Shown piece after piece: positions 47,354 to 58,363 of a stretch of 64,000 nucleotides of DNA (position 1 is its first letter; every line of letters starts with the position of its first letter). The position numbers and the translations under genes are program-made. The stretch is taken from positions 1-64,000 of the forward strand of contig LNED01000007.1 of the NCBI GenBank assembly GCA_001464915.1. Reading direction: 5' to 3'. This DNA is from Sphingomonadales bacterium Ga0077531 (GTDB taxonomy: Bacteria; Pseudomonadota; Alphaproteobacteria; Sphingomonadales; Sphingomonadaceae). The notes beneath the pieces were generated by a model, which did not search any database, was not told where the DNA came from, and was given only the letters and a program-made list of their open reading frames with translations.

Positions 47354-49669
47354 ATGCGCCAAAAGGAACTGCGCCTTGCCCTTGTCTGCTACGGCGGCGT
47401 CAGTTTGGCGGTGTATATGCACGGCATCACCAAAGAGGTGTGGCATCTGGCCCGGGCCAGCCGCGCGTTCCACCACCCATCGGCCGTGGCGCTTGATGGG
47501 GTTGCGGCGGCCTATCGAGATTTCCTGCGGCTGATCGAACGTGATCACGACCTGCGGTTGCGGGTGCTGCCTGATATCCTCACCGGGGCGAGCGCGGGCG
47601 GGATCAACGCGGTGTTCCTGGCGCAGGCGCTCCATGCCGGCCACAGCCTCGAACCGCTGACTGACCTGTGGCTCGAAAACGCCGATGTCAGCGAGCTGAC
47701 CGATCCCGATGCCGAACCGATGTGGCGCTATGGCAAGCTGTGGGCGCAGCCGATTGCCGAGTGGTTCCTCAGCCGTCCTGGCAATGCGGTTAGCGCCACG
47801 GTCTCGCCCGAGACGCGCGAAGAAGTGCGCGCCAAGGTTTCGCGCTTCGTGCGGGGGCGTTGGTTCAGTCCGCCGTTTTCGGGATCGCGCTTTTCAGCAA
47901 TGTTGTTCGAAGCGTTGAAAAAGATGGAAGCCGAGGGCGACGGCAACCCATTATTGCCGCCGGGTTATCCCATTGATCTCGCCGTGACCGCGACTGACTT
48001 TCGCGGGCATCCAGAAACCTTGCGGTTGAACTCGCCGCCGCAGGTCGAAGAGACCGAACACCGCCTGCCGATCACGTTTCGCGCCCGGGTGGGCGACGGG
48101 CCGGTTGCAGGACTTGCCGACCCGCTCGAACTCGTGCTGGCCGCGCGCGCCACGGCGAGCTTTCCCGGTGCGTTCCCGCCGATGACGGTGGCCGAAATTG
48201 ATGCTTTGGCCGAAGCTGAGGGTCAAACTTGGGCAACGCGCGGAGAATTTCTTGGCCGTACAATGCCGGTGCACATGGCCAACGGAACGGTGGATCAAGT
48301 CGCGTTGATCGATGGCGCAGTGCTGGTCAACGCTCCGTTCGGGGCTGCTTTGGCCGCGCTTTACGGGCGCCCGGCGCAGCGCGAGGTTGACCGGCGGTTC
48401 GTCTATCTTGACCCGCGCCCCGAAGGCGGCGGGATTCTGCCCGGCCCGCGCACCCGTGAAATCGGTTTTTTCGGCGCGATTTTCGGTTCGCTTTCCACCA
48501 TTCCGCGCGAACAGCCGATCCGCGATGATCTGGAACGGATCGACCACCAATCGCGTGATGCCGAACGGTTGAAGCGGATCGTGATGGATCTGCAACCCGA
48601 TATCGACCGGGCGGTGGAGAAGCTGTTCGGCTATACCTTCCTGCTCGACCGGCCCACGCCCAAGCGGCTCGCAGGTTGGCGTGCCAAGGCGCAACAAGCC
48701 GCCGCTGAGCAGGCAGGCTATGCCTTCGGGGCATACGCCCTGACCAAGTTCGACGGCATTCTTGAACAGCTGGCGCGGCTGACGTTGAAAGCTGCCGGCC
48801 AATCGCAAGCCGATCCCGCATCGCTGATCCACGCGTTGCGGTGCGAGTTGGAAGCGCGCGGGCTTGACCGGCTGACCGATGCGCAGGGCGACGCAAACCC
48901 GGATGCCGTCGCCTTTTTCCGCGCGCACGACACCGGTTTTCGCATCCGCCGAGTGCAAATGCTGGCGCGCAAGCTGGCGCGTGATTGGCAGCTTGATCCC
49001 GATATTGCCGAGGACGCGCTCGACCGTGCGCGCGACCGGCTCTATGCGATCCTTGCGTTGTATTATCGCGCCGACGACCGCGTGCTGCAATCACCTGCCT
49101 TTAGCGAACTGGCTGCGGGCGCGGTGGACGCGCCGCGAGCTGTGCTCGATTTCCTCAGCGCCCAGCGGCTGCTCCCAGCAACGGATCTGGTCGCCGAAGA
49201 GCTGCTGATCGATGCGCTTGAGGATATGCCCAAGAACCTCAAGCGGCGGATGCTACTGACCTATCTTGGATTTCCTTTCTACGATGTCGCCACCTTTCCG
49301 CTATCGCGGCGCGATGGGTTCGACGAATTCAATCAGGTCAAGATCGATCGCATTTCGCCCGATGATGCCCGCAGCATCCGCGAAGGCGGCACCGCAGCGA
49401 CTTTGCGCGGGATCGAGTTTTATAATTTCGGCGCGTTTTTCAGCCGCGATTACCGCGAGAATGATTATCTGTGGGGGCGGCTGCACGGGGCCGAGCGGAT
49501 GATTGATCTGATTGCGTCAACCGTCAGCGGCGATGTGCCACAAGACAGCATCATCGCCGCCAAACGCGCGGCGTTTCTGGCGGTGCTGGAGGAAGAGGAA
49601 ATTGCCGGGCGGTGTCAGCGCGGGCTGCTCGACCAGATCCGCGGAGAGGTACGCGAACGGATGGGTTAG
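47354..49669 (+). CDS. Patatin-like phospholipase domain protein
   Basis: A 771-aa protein with an N-terminal patatin fold. The glycine-rich oxyanion segment is in LVCYGGVSLAVYMHGI, the nucleophile Ser80 is in LTGASAGGINAVF, and the catalytic Asp, about residue 320, is in LIDGAVLVNAPFGAAL. The remaining 400 residues match the long DUF3376-type patatin-related proteins, with a late FLGFPFYDVATFPL-like segment (YLGFPFYDVATFPL). It probably acts as a lipid acyl hydrolase; the substrate is unknown. It is transcribed alone, convergent with the DUF6445-like gene, whose stop is 10 bp away. Confidence 0.88.
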   Translation: MRQKELRLALVCYGGVSLAVYMHGITKEVWHLARASRAFHHPSAVALDGVAAAYRDFLRLIERDHDLRLRVLPDILTGASAGGINAVFLAQALHAGHSLEPLTDLWLENADVSELTDPDAEPMWRYGKLWAQPIAEWFLSRPGNAVSATVSPETREEVRAKVSRFVRGRWFSPPFSGSRFSAMLFEALKKMEAEGDGNPLLPPGYPIDLAVTATDFRGHPETLRLNSPPQVEETEHRLPITFRARVGDGPVAGLADPLELVLAARATASFPGAFPPMTVAEIDALAEAEGQTWATRGEFLGRTMPVHMANGTVDQVALIDGAVLVNAPFGAALAALYGRPAQREVDRRFVYLDPRPEGGGILPGPRTREIGFFGAIFGSLSTIPREQPIRDDLERIDHQSRDAERLKRIVMDLQPDIDRAVEKLFGYTFLLDRPTPKRLAGWRAKAQQAAAEQAGYAFGAYALTKFDGILEQLARLTLKAAGQSQADPASLIHALRCELEARGLDRLTDAQGDANPDAVAFFRAHDTGFRIRRVQMLARKLARDWQLDPDIAEDALDRARDRLYAILALYYRADDRVLQSPAFSELAAGAVDAPRAVLDFLSAQRLLPATDLVAEELLIDALEDMPKNLKRRMLLTYLGFPFYDVATFPLSRRDGFDEFNQVKIDRISPDDARSIREGGTAATLRGIEFYNFGAFFSRDYRENDYLWGRLHGAERMIDLIASTVSGDVPQDSIIAAKRAAFLAVLEEEEIAGRCQRGLLDQIRGEVRERMG

Positions 49670-49679
49670 GCTTTGAAGC

Positions 49680-50300
49680 CTAGGACTTTGGCCCGAAAAA
49701 CAACAGCATCACCAATCGCGCATCCTCGCCCGTTTTCCCGAAACCCGGTGCGGCATTGTGGAACTGCCACGGTGAAAACAGCAGCAAACGGTTGAAGCGC
49801 GCCGGCACGCGCATGGTGCGCTCCCACTTGGCCGGGGTGGTGGTATCTCGGTTGACCACATCCTCGACCAAGGCATTGATATCGTTGTATCCCGATGCGG
49901 CGATCTTCGCAGGATCTTGCGGGGCTGCCTCAAATCCGGTGCGGCGATGGCGGAAGAAATCCGTGCCGCCTGCGTCCGGCTTGGCGCAATCTTCGGGGCG
50001 CGAGAGGTAAAGGATCCCCGAATAGCTCGCGGGGTCGATATGCACGCCGCTTTTGCCCTTATCGCCCTTGCGGGTCAGACGGCAGTGGCCGTGCTGCGTG
50101 CCGGGGGCTGCACCAAGTTTCACCCCAAGCAAGCGCGACACGGCGTCATCCACCGCGCCTGTATCAAGCGGCGCGGAAGAATTGAGGCCGGGAAAATTGC
50201 CGTGCTGCTTGGCCGGGTCATACTCCAGCGCCAACGCCGAGCGCCGCGCTGCCCACGGGTCTTTCAGAAAATCGTCGATGATCAGCAGCGATGGCAGCAT
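49680..50300 (-). CDS. DUF6445-like putative 2OG-Fe(II) oxygenase
   Basis: A 206-aa protein with an HxD...H pattern: SGVHIDPASYSGILYLSRP supplies His and Asp, and FSPWQFHNAAPGFG the distal His. GGTDFFRHRRTGFE matches the DUF6445 family, which sits in the prolyl-4-hydroxylase-like oxygenase superfamily and often occurs near halogenase or outer-membrane uptake genes, none of which are here. The ATG at 50300 is preferred to GTG at 50306. A palindrome (49667-49682) covers both its stop and the patatin stop. Confidence 0.7.
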   Translation of the reverse strand: MLPSLLIIDDFLKDPWAARRSALALEYDPAKQHGNFPGLNSSAPLDTGAVDDAVSRLLGVKLGAAPGTQHGHCRLTRKGDKGKSGVHIDPASYSGILYLSRPEDCAKPDAGGTDFFRHRRTGFEAAPQDPAKIAASGYNDINALVEDVVNRDTTTPAKWERTMRVPARFNRLLLFSPWQFHNAAPGFGKTGEDARLVMLLFFGPKS

Positions 50301-50346
50301 CGGCACGGCTTAGCCGAAACCGCGCAGGCCGCAAACTGCACGGCCT

Positions 50347-51507
50347 TCAGCTGCCGAACACGTCTTTCAGCTTGTTGAAGAACCCGCGGCTTTCCGGGCA
50401 TTCATCGCCGGTTTCTGTGGCCTTGAACTCCTCAAGGATTTCCTTCTGACGCCGGGTGAGTTTGGTCGGGGTTTCCACCGCGATTTCCACCACCAGATCG
50501 CCGCGCCCGCGCCCTTGCAGCACCGGCATCCCAGCGCCGCGAATGCGCAGCTGCTTGCCTGACTGGATCCCGACGGGAATATCAAGCCGGTTGGTCGAGC
50601 CATCCAGATCGGGGATTTCGACAGAGCCACCCAACGCAGCCGTGGTGAAACTGACGGGAATGCGCGTGGCAAGCGTCGTGCCTTCGCGTTCGAATACGCT
50701 GTGCCGTTCCACGTGGAGGAAGATGTACAGATCGCCCGGAGGCGCGCCGCGTTGCCCGGCCTCACCCTTGCCCGACAGGCGGATGCGGGTGCCGGTATCG
50801 ACGCCAGCGGGAATATCGACCTTGAGCGTTTGCGCCTTGTCGACCCGGCCTTCACCGCGGCAATCGCGGCAGGGGCTTTCGATCACGCTGCCGCGTCCAT
50901 TGCAGGTCGGGCACGGTCGTTCGATCACGAACAAGCCCTGCTTGGCGCGCACGGCGCCCATGCCGTTGCACAGGTTGCAGGTACGCTCGCTGGTGCCGGG
51001 CGTTGCGCCGCTGCCATCGCAGGTATCGCAGGGTTGGCTGACTTCGATTTCGATTTCGGTCGATTTGCCGTGGAACGCCTCTTCAAGCGTGACCTGCATA
51101 TCATAGCGCAGGTCAGCGCCGCGCCGGTTCTGCTGGCGCTGCGCCCCTGCCCCGCCGCCGCCAAATGCGCTGCCGAAGATGGTTTCGAAGATATCGCCGA
51201 TATCACCAAAATCGCCGCGTCCGCCGCCGAAGCCGCCGCCAAAGGGGCCTCCGCCGCCGCCGCCGTTCATCCCTTGGGTAAAGGCTTCGTGACCATAGCG
51301 GTCATAGGCCGCACGTTTCTGAGGGTCTTTGAGGCAGTCATAAGCCTCGCTGATCGCTTTGAATTTGGCTTCGCTGGCCGCATCGCCCGGATTGCGATCC
51401 GGGTGATACTGCATCGCAAGCTTGCGATACGCGCTCTTCAGCGCCGCGCCATCGGCATCGCGGGCGCATTCGAGGGTCTGATAGTAATCGGATTGGGCGC
51501 TGGACAT
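50347..51507 (-). CDS. dnaJ: Chaperone DnaJ
   Basis: Hsp40 co-chaperone that presents substrates to DnaK and stimulates its ATPase. The J-domain has HPDRNPGD at residues about 35-42, and a long Gly/Phe-rich region follows. Four zinc-binding repeats are intact: CDTCDGSG, CNLCNGMG, CPTCNGRG and CRDCRGEG. The C-terminal beta domains come next. The length is 386 aa. It lies downstream of dnaK with a hairpin in the 91-bp spacer. Confidence 0.97.
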   Translation of the reverse strand: MSSAQSDYYQTLECARDADGAALKSAYRKLAMQYHPDRNPGDAASEAKFKAISEAYDCLKDPQKRAAYDRYGHEAFTQGMNGGGGGGPFGGGFGGGRGDFGDIGDIFETIFGSAFGGGGAGAQRQQNRRGADLRYDMQVTLEEAFHGKSTEIEIEVSQPCDTCDGSGATPGTSERTCNLCNGMGAVRAKQGLFVIERPCPTCNGRGSVIESPCRDCRGEGRVDKAQTLKVDIPAGVDTGTRIRLSGKGEAGQRGAPPGDLYIFLHVERHSVFEREGTTLATRIPVSFTTAALGGSVEIPDLDGSTNRLDIPVGIQSGKQLRIRGAGMPVLQGRGRGDLVVEIAVETPTKLTRRQKEILEEFKATETGDECPESRGFFNKLKDVFGS

Positions 51508-51535
51508 CGTATTGACCTATTCCCCGTGACCATTG

Positions 51536-51577
51536 CCCGCCGCCGCGCCGGAATGGGAATCCGGTCGCAGCGGCGGG
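51536..51577 (-). other. Stem-loop between dnaK and dnaJ
   Basis: CCCGCCGC (51536-51543) pairs with GCGGCGGG (51570-51577); after an internal loop, CCGG (51548-51551) pairs with CCGG (51561-51564) around a 9-nt loop. There is no T-tract on the minus strand, so it is not a full terminator. In the dnaK-dnaJ transcript it could attenuate dnaJ or protect the dnaK 3' end. Confidence 0.45.
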
Positions 51578-51598
51578 ACATTGGGTTGCATCGGGGCG

Positions 51599-53521
<1,923 letters not shown>

Positions 53522-53614
53522 TTTTACCCCATCCATTAGGACAATTGTTGGACACCGCGCCGATGCGCTTCCCCGGAATGGGCAAAGCGTGTTGGCGGCT
53601 CGTTTGTGAAGGGC

Positions 53615-53642
53615 GATATAGGTGCGGTTTCGCTTGGCACAA
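53615..53642 (-). promoter_or_regulatory. Candidate dnaK promoter
   Basis: Reading leftward, TTGTGC (53642-53637) and TATATC (53620-53615) are separated by 16 bp, about 95 bp before the dnaK ATG. The same stretch, CTCTTGTGCC...CCTATAT, partly resembles a heat-shock sigma32 promoter (CTTG and CC-TAT elements). No CIRCE inverted repeat is seen here. Confidence 0.35.
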
Positions 53643-53695
53643 GAGACGCGGCAGCCTAGTTTTTGGCGCATTCCACAAGGGAGACAGTTGAAGTG

Positions 53696-54187
53696 ATGAT
53701 GATGAAGCGCGCCGCCTGCACCGCAATCGCGGCGTTCAGCCTGCTTGGGCTTGCCGCCTGTAACCCGGGCGAAGCCGATGCGCCGACCGGCGCTGAGACG
53801 GCGACTCTCGTCAAAGGCGTATCAATCACCAATCCCCGCTTGGTGCTCGCCCCGGTCGCGGGCAATCCGGCGGCGGTGTATTTCGAGCTTTCCTACGCGG
53901 GCGAGGACGGCGCAACCCTCAGCAGCGTAACGGTTGAAGGCGCGGGGATGTCGATGATCCATCAGACGGTCGAGAAAGATGGCGCGATGACGATGATGGA
54001 TGCCGATCCGATTGCGCTCACCACCGGCACCCCGGTCACCTTTGCGCCCGGCGGAATGCACGTGATGGCAATGCAGCCTTCGGATGCCTGGAAGCCGGGC
54101 GATACCGTGAAGGTGACACTCACCCTGTCCGACGGCACCACTCATAGCTTTGACGCCCCCGTGCGCGCTGCCGGGGAAGATCGCTGA
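53696..54187 (+). CDS. PCu(A)C-type copper chaperone lipoprotein
   Basis: A 163-aa precursor with a lipoprotein signal: hydrophobic [11 protein letters not shown] then the lipobox LAAC with NPG following. The mature domain has the PCu(A)C copper-site pattern: GMSMIHQT and, further on, [20 protein letters not shown], with spaced Met and His ligands. Such proteins deliver Cu(I) to cytochrome c oxidase. GGGAG lies about 11 nt before the first of three ATG codons. It leads a three-gene rightward set with a 17-bp gap to the next gene. Confidence 0.88.
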   Translation: MMMKRAACTAIAAFSLLGLAACNPGEADAPTGAETATLVKGVSITNPRLVLAPVAGNPAAVYFELSYAGEDGATLSSVTVEGAGMSMIHQTVEKDGAMTMMDADPIALTTGTPVTFAPGGMHVMAMQPSDAWKPGDTVKVTLTLSDGTTHSFDAPVRAAGEDR

Positions 54188-54204
54188 ACGCGCCGCCGAC
54201 CGGG

Positions 54205-54723
54205 ATGAATAGGGATATGCCGGTGCAAGCCGCCCCCTACGCCTGCCCTGTCGGCGGGGAGCGTCCGCTGACGCCCGGTGAAATCGCCCTCGCCCGTTCA
54301 ATGTTTGGCGATGCGATTGATTACGCCCCGGTGCGTATCCGGCGGCGCAAGTTCTTCCCGTTCCACCCACGCCGGGTGACGATGGCCCCGCGCGGCCATC
54401 TGCATTTCCACCCCGAAGCGCACCACTATTGCGACGATTTCGCCGCGGCACCGCTGCATCATCAGGCGCATTTCATCCACGAGATGGTGCATGTCTGGCA
54501 GTCGCAGCGGCTTGGCAAATGGTATCTGCTGCTGCGCCGTCATCCGTGGTGCCGCTATGACTACGCAATCAAGCCGGGCTGGAAGCTGGAGCAATACGGG
54601 ATCGAGCAGCAGGCCGAGATAGTGCGCCATGCGTTTCTGTTGCGGCAGGGGGCGGTGGTGGCAGGAGTGGCGGACGGCGCTGTCTATGATGGGTTAGTGG
54701 CGTTTCCGGGGGCCGATGCGTGA
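54205..54723 (+). CDS. 'Vgr-related' HExxH protein
   Basis: A 172-aa protein resembling conserved sphingomonad proteins labelled vgr-related; it does not look like a T6SS VgrG. It has LTPGEIALARSMFGDAIDY at the N-terminus, FFPFHPRRVTMAPRGHLHF, and HEMVHVWQ. HEMVH is an HExxH zinc motif, and a later Glu in EQQAEIVR could be a third ligand, so a metallopeptidase-like fold is possible. The ATG at 54205 is used; ATG at 54217 is possible. The next gene overlaps its stop by 4 bp. Confidence 0.7.
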   Translation: MNRDMPVQAAPYACPVGGERPLTPGEIALARSMFGDAIDYAPVRIRRRKFFPFHPRRVTMAPRGHLHFHPEAHHYCDDFAAAPLHHQAHFIHEMVHVWQSQRLGKWYLLLRRHPWCRYDYAIKPGWKLEQYGIEQQAEIVRHAFLLRQGAVVAGVADGAVYDGLVAFPGADA

Positions 54724-55292
54724 GCGAATTCGAGTTTGTCTTTGTGCTCTACAGCTTGGTGCTCGGCCTATCACTGGTCGAGCTGCTGACCGGGCTTGGC
54801 CGGACTCTGGAATTCAAACTCTCGCGCGATGCCGATGACAAGTCCTTTGCGATCGGGTGGCTGACCCCGCTGCTCGCGATTTTCGTGATTCTCGACCTGC
54901 TGTCGTTCTGGATGTTCTCGTGGCGCGTTCGCGATCTGGTTACCGCCAGCACAGGGACTGTGCTGGGCGTACTAGTGTTTGCCAGCGCCTACTTCCTCGC
55001 CAGCAGGTTGGTCTTCCCCTCAAGCCCGGAAAACTTCACCGACCTCGACACCCATTATTTCCGGGTGCGGCGGGTCATCTTTGCGATGCTGATCCTGATG
55101 GTTGGGGTGCAGTGGCTGTTCCTGCTGTCATTGCCGAGCTTAGCCAGCCAGATCACCAACCTGCTCACGTTGGCGATGACTGCCGCGCTGGTAGTGCTGA
55201 TGGTCGCGGCGGCGCTCTTAAATGATCGCAGGGCAAGCATCGCCGTGCTGGCCCTGCTGATCATGCGCTATCTGGTGGTTTATCTTATGTAG
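54720..55292 (+). CDS. Hypothetical polytopic membrane protein
   Basis: A GTG start at 54720 overlaps the preceding stop (GTGA). The 190-aa product has about six hydrophobic segments: FVFVLYSLVLGLSLVELL, PLLAIFVILDLLSFWMF, GVLVFASAYFLASRLVF, VIFAMLILMVGVQWLFLL, LLTLAMTAALVVLMVAAAL and the C-terminal AVLALLIMRYLVVYLM. I recognise no named family. Tight coupling to the HExxH gene suggests a functional pair. It is convergent with grpE (11-bp gap). Confidence 0.7.
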   Translation: MSEFEFVFVLYSLVLGLSLVELLTGLGRTLEFKLSRDADDKSFAIGWLTPLLAIFVILDLLSFWMFSWRVRDLVTASTGTVLGVLVFASAYFLASRLVFPSSPENFTDLDTHYFRVRRVIFAMLILMVGVQWLFLLSLPSLASQITNLLTLAMTAALVVLMVAAALLNDRRASIAVLALLIMRYLVVYLM

Positions 55293-55303
55293 TTGGGCGA
55301 AGC

Positions 55304-55882
55304 CTAAGCGTCTGGCGCCTTCGCCACCGCCACCATTGCGGCGCGAAGCAGGCGGTCTTTGATCATCCACCCGGCCTGCATTTCCTGCACCACAGTGCCG
55401 GGTTCATGCTCGGCGGTCGGCACTTCCAGCATCGCCTGATGCTGGTTCGGATCGAGCGGCAGGCCAACGGCCGCGATGCGGGTGATGCCGTGGCTGGCAA
55501 AGACCTTTTCAATCTCGCGCTGGGTTGCTTCGAGGCCGAACACGAGGCCCTTCATGCTCTCATCCGCGCGCAGGATTTCGGGGATCGCCTGCACCGCGCG
55601 GGTCAGGTTATCAGACACGCTCAGAATATCGCGGGCAAAGCCGGTCGCAGCATAGGCGCGCGCTTCGTCTTTCTCGCGCTCCAATCGGCGGCGCACGTTT
55701 TGCGTTTCGGCCTGCGCGTACAGCACTTCCTGCTTGGCGTTATCAAGATCGCGGCGCAGCGATTCGAGCGCTTCGGCAATGGCATCAGCCTCAGCAGCAC
55801 TACTGCCCTCGCGCAGCGATTCCGGCACGCCCTTCAATTCATCTTCGGCCGCCTGATCCAGCGGCTTTTCGTTCTCAGTCAT
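55304..55882 (-). CDS. grpE: Nucleotide exchange factor GrpE
   Basis: Releases ADP from DnaK. It has a charged N-terminus, a long coiled coil (about residues 35-80, with SLRRDLDNAKQEVLYAQAE and VRRRLEREKDEARAYA), and a C-terminal beta domain ending in GWMIKDRLLRAAMVAVAK, the family signature. The length is 192 aa. The ATG at 55882 is preferred, with GGAAAG upstream; a TTG at 55903 overlaps the hrcA stop. It lies directly after hrcA in a leftward pair. Confidence 0.95.
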   Translation of the reverse strand: MTENEKPLDQAAEDELKGVPESLREGSSAAEADAIAEALESLRRDLDNAKQEVLYAQAETQNVRRRLEREKDEARAYAATGFARDILSVSDNLTRAVQAIPEILRADESMKGLVFGLEATQREIEKVFASHGITRIAAVGLPLDPNQHQAMLEVPTAEHEPGTVVQEMQAGWMIKDRLLRAAMVAVAKAPDA

Positions 55883-55899
55883 GTCGTGTGGCTTTCCAT

Positions 55900-56943
55900 T
55901 CAAGCGATCAGCTTGCCCAGTGAGCGGGCGGTCAAATCCACCATGGGGACAACCCGCGCATAATTCAACCGCGTGGGGCCGATCACGCCGAGCACGCCGA
56001 CCACCCGCCCTTCACGATCGCGGTAAGGTGAAGCGATGACCGATGACCCCGAAAGCGCGAACAAGCGGTTCTCGCTGCCGATAAAAATCCGGGTCGCGTC
56101 AGCCTCCCGCGCGCTATCGAGCAGGCTCGCAACCGATTGCTTGTCCTCCAGATCTTCGAGCAAGCGGCGCACCCGTTCGATATCGCCCAGCGCGCTTTCA
56201 TCGAGCAGATTGGCCGCCCCGCGCACAATCAATACGGGGCGTGCGGCGGCATCCGCGCTCCACACGGCGAGCCCGCGTTCGACCAGATCGCGCGACGCAT
56301 CATCAAGCTGCGACTTTCCCGCGTTGATTTCTGCCCGCATCGCCAGCGCAGCATCAGCCAGCGTCCGGCCAGCAAGCCGCGCGGTAATGTAATTGCTCGC
56401 CTGATCGAGCGCGCCCGGGCTGATCGCGCCGCCGATGGTAACAACGCGGTTTTCCACCCCGCCGTCTTCGCCCACCAGCACCGCGAGCGCCCGGCCCTGC
56501 CCCAGATCGACGAGGCTGAACTGCGCCAAGCGTTGCTCGCGCGGGGCGACCAGCACCATGCCCGCCGCGCCAGAGAGATCGGAGAGGATAGCGCTCGCCT
56601 GCGCCAACGCCGCCTCAACCGGGCCAGCTTCGGCCAGGCGCGCTTCGATGGTGGCCTGCTCCTGCATGGTCGGTTCGGCCACGCGCATCATGCCATCGAC
56701 AAAGATTCGCAGGCCCGCATCGGTCGGCAGCCGCCCAGCGCTCGTATGCGGCGCCGCGAGCAAGCCCGCCGCCTCAAGATCGGCCAGCACTGACCGGATT
56801 GAGGCGGGCGACAAGTTCAACGTGCCATCCGCCGCCAGCGTTTTTGATCCGACCGGCTGCCCGCTGTCGATATATCCCTCCACCACCCGGCGAAAGATTT
56901 CGCGGGCGCGGGAAGTCAGTTCGGTAACGGGGAGCGAGGTCAT
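55900..56943 (-). CDS. hrcA: Heat-inducible transcription repressor HrcA
   Basis: Repressor of class I heat-shock genes that binds CIRCE operators. An N-terminal winged helix (TSRAREIFRRVVEGYIDSGQ, then VGSKTL and ASIRSVLADLEAAGLL) precedes a ligand/GroE-responsive domain ending GPTRLNYARVVPMVDLTA. The length is 347 aa from the ATG at 56943; the in-frame extension to 57033 runs across the rph start. No CIRCE palindrome was found before hrcA or dnaK here, so its targets (usually groESL) probably lie elsewhere. Confidence 0.95.
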   Translation of the reverse strand: MTSLPVTELTSRAREIFRRVVEGYIDSGQPVGSKTLAADGTLNLSPASIRSVLADLEAAGLLAAPHTSAGRLPTDAGLRIFVDGMMRVAEPTMQEQATIEARLAEAGPVEAALAQASAILSDLSGAAGMVLVAPREQRLAQFSLVDLGQGRALAVLVGEDGGVENRVVTIGGAISPGALDQASNYITARLAGRTLADAALAMRAEINAGKSQLDDASRDLVERGLAVWSADAAARPVLIVRGAANLLDESALGDIERVRRLLEDLEDKQSVASLLDSAREADATRIFIGSENRLFALSGSSVIASPYRDREGRVVGVLGVIGPTRLNYARVVPMVDLTARSLGKLIA

Positions 56944-57023
56944 TGCGCGTACCTTAGTGTTTGCGCTTGCGGCGACAAGTGGCCCGCGCCTATTGGCCCC
57001 GAACTCATCAAAGGACACATCCC

Positions 57024-57737
57024 ATGCGCCCATCAGGACGCGCGCCCGACGAGATGCGCGCTATCACCATTGAAACCGGCTTTACCCGCCATGCCGAAGG
57101 ATCGGTGCTGATCGGGTTTGGCGACACCAAGGTGCTGTGCACCGCCAGCGTTGAACGCGGCGTGCCGCCGTGGATGCGCGGTAAGGGTGAAGGCTGGGTG
57201 ACGGGCGAATATTCGATGCTCCCCCGCGCCACCCACACCCGCGTCCAGCGTGAGGCTGCCAAGGGCAAGCAATCGGGCCGCACGCAGGAAATTCAGCGGT
57301 TGATCGGGCGCAGCGTTCGCGCGGTTGTCGATCTGCAAAAGCTGGGTGAGCGTCAAATTACCTTGGATTGCGACGTGATTCAGGCTGACGGCGGCACGCG
57401 TACTGCCGCGATCTCTGGCGCGTGGATCGCTTTGCGGCTCGCTATCAATGGCCTGATGGCGTCGGGCGAGATCAAGCATGATCCGATCACGGCGCAGGTC
57501 GCCGGGATTTCCTGCGGCATCTTCAAAGGCACGCCGGTGCTCGACCTCGATTATGACGAGGATTCGAATGCCGAGGCTGATGGCAATTTCGTGCTGCTGT
57601 CGGGCGGGCAAATCGCCGAAGTTCAGGCAACCGCCGAAGGCGCGACCTATGACGAGGAAGCCCTGCTGCGTCTGCTGCGCCTCGCCCGGATGGGCTGCGA
57701 CCGGATTTTTGCCGCGCAGCTGGATGCGGTGAAATGA
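57024..57737 (+). CDS. rph: Ribonuclease PH
   Basis: Phosphorolytic 3' exoribonuclease that trims tRNA precursors. It starts [20 protein letters not shown] and contains [34 protein letters not shown], the phosphate-binding [18 protein letters not shown], and [16 protein letters not shown]. The length of 237 aa is normal. AAGGA lies about 9 nt before the ATG at 57024. It is divergent from hrcA and overlaps rdgB by 4 bp. Confidence 0.97.
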   Translation: MRPSGRAPDEMRAITIETGFTRHAEGSVLIGFGDTKVLCTASVERGVPPWMRGKGEGWVTGEYSMLPRATHTRVQREAAKGKQSGRTQEIQRLIGRSVRAVVDLQKLGERQITLDCDVIQADGGTRTAAISGAWIALRLAINGLMASGEIKHDPITAQVAGISCGIFKGTPVLDLDYDEDSNAEADGNFVLLSGGQIAEVQATAEGATYDEEALLRLLRLARMGCDRIFAAQLDAVK

Positions 57738-58360
57738 CACGGCGGCTCGGCTCCGGCTCCTTGGTGATTGCCACGCACAATGCGGGCAAGCTCAAGGAAA
57801 TCGGCGCCTTGCTGGAACCTTACGGGGTGAAGTGTCTGTCCGCAGGGTCGCTCGGGCTGCCCGAACCCGCCGAAACCGGCACAACCTTTGCCCAGAACGC
57901 GCTGATCAAAGCGCGGGCAGCGGCGGAGGCTTCTGGCCTCGCCGCGCTGGCCGATGACAGTGGGTTGAGCGTCGCGGCGCTCGATGGCCGTCCCGGGGTC
58001 TATACCGCCGATTGGGCCGAGCGGCAGTGGTTCGAGGGTGCGCCCGGCCGAGATTGGTACATGGCGATGGGCAAGGTCGAAGGTATGCTGGCCGAACGCG
58101 GCGCTGATGTGGATCGCTCCGCTGCGTTCCACTGCGTGCTCGCGCTGGCTTGGCCCGAGGGCGACTATGCGATCTACGAAGGCCGCTGCGAGGGTTCGCT
58201 CACGTGGCCGCCGCGCGGGTTGCTAGGGTTCGGCTATGATCCGGTGTTCGTGCCGACTGGCTCGGCGCAAACCTTCGCCGAAATCGCGCCGGAGCAAAAA
58301 CACGCCATCAGCCACCGCGCTGATGCCTTTGCCAAACTGGTCGCCGAGCAATTCGGCTGA
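57734..58360 (+). CDS. rdgB: Inosine/xanthosine triphosphate pyrophosphatase RdgB
   Basis: House-cleaning enzyme removing ITP, XTP and dITP. Motifs are [13 protein letters not shown] at the N-terminus, [51 protein letters not shown] and the C-terminal [11 protein letters not shown]. The length is 208 aa. It overlaps rph (ATGA) and ends 3 bp from the convergent CAP-domain gene. MazG (21047-21814) has a related nucleotide-pool role. Confidence 0.96.
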   Translation: MTRRLGSGSLVIATHNAGKLKEIGALLEPYGVKCLSAGSLGLPEPAETGTTFAQNALIKARAAAEASGLAALADDSGLSVAALDGRPGVYTADWAERQWFEGAPGRDWYMAMGKVEGMLAERGADVDRSAAFHCVLALAWPEGDYAIYEGRCEGSLTWPPRGLLGFGYDPVFVPTGSAQTFAEIAPEQKHAISHRADAFAKLVAEQFG

Positions 58361-58363
58361 CGA

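Noticed and set aside
49667..49682. Palindrome TAGGCTT-TG-AAGCCTA over two convergent stops
   Set aside because: The loop would be only 2 nt and no T-tract follows, so it is a weak terminator at best.
56944..57023. CIRCE operator before hrcA
   Set aside because: No TTAGCACTC-N9-GAGTGCTAA-like repeat is present here or upstream of dnaK.
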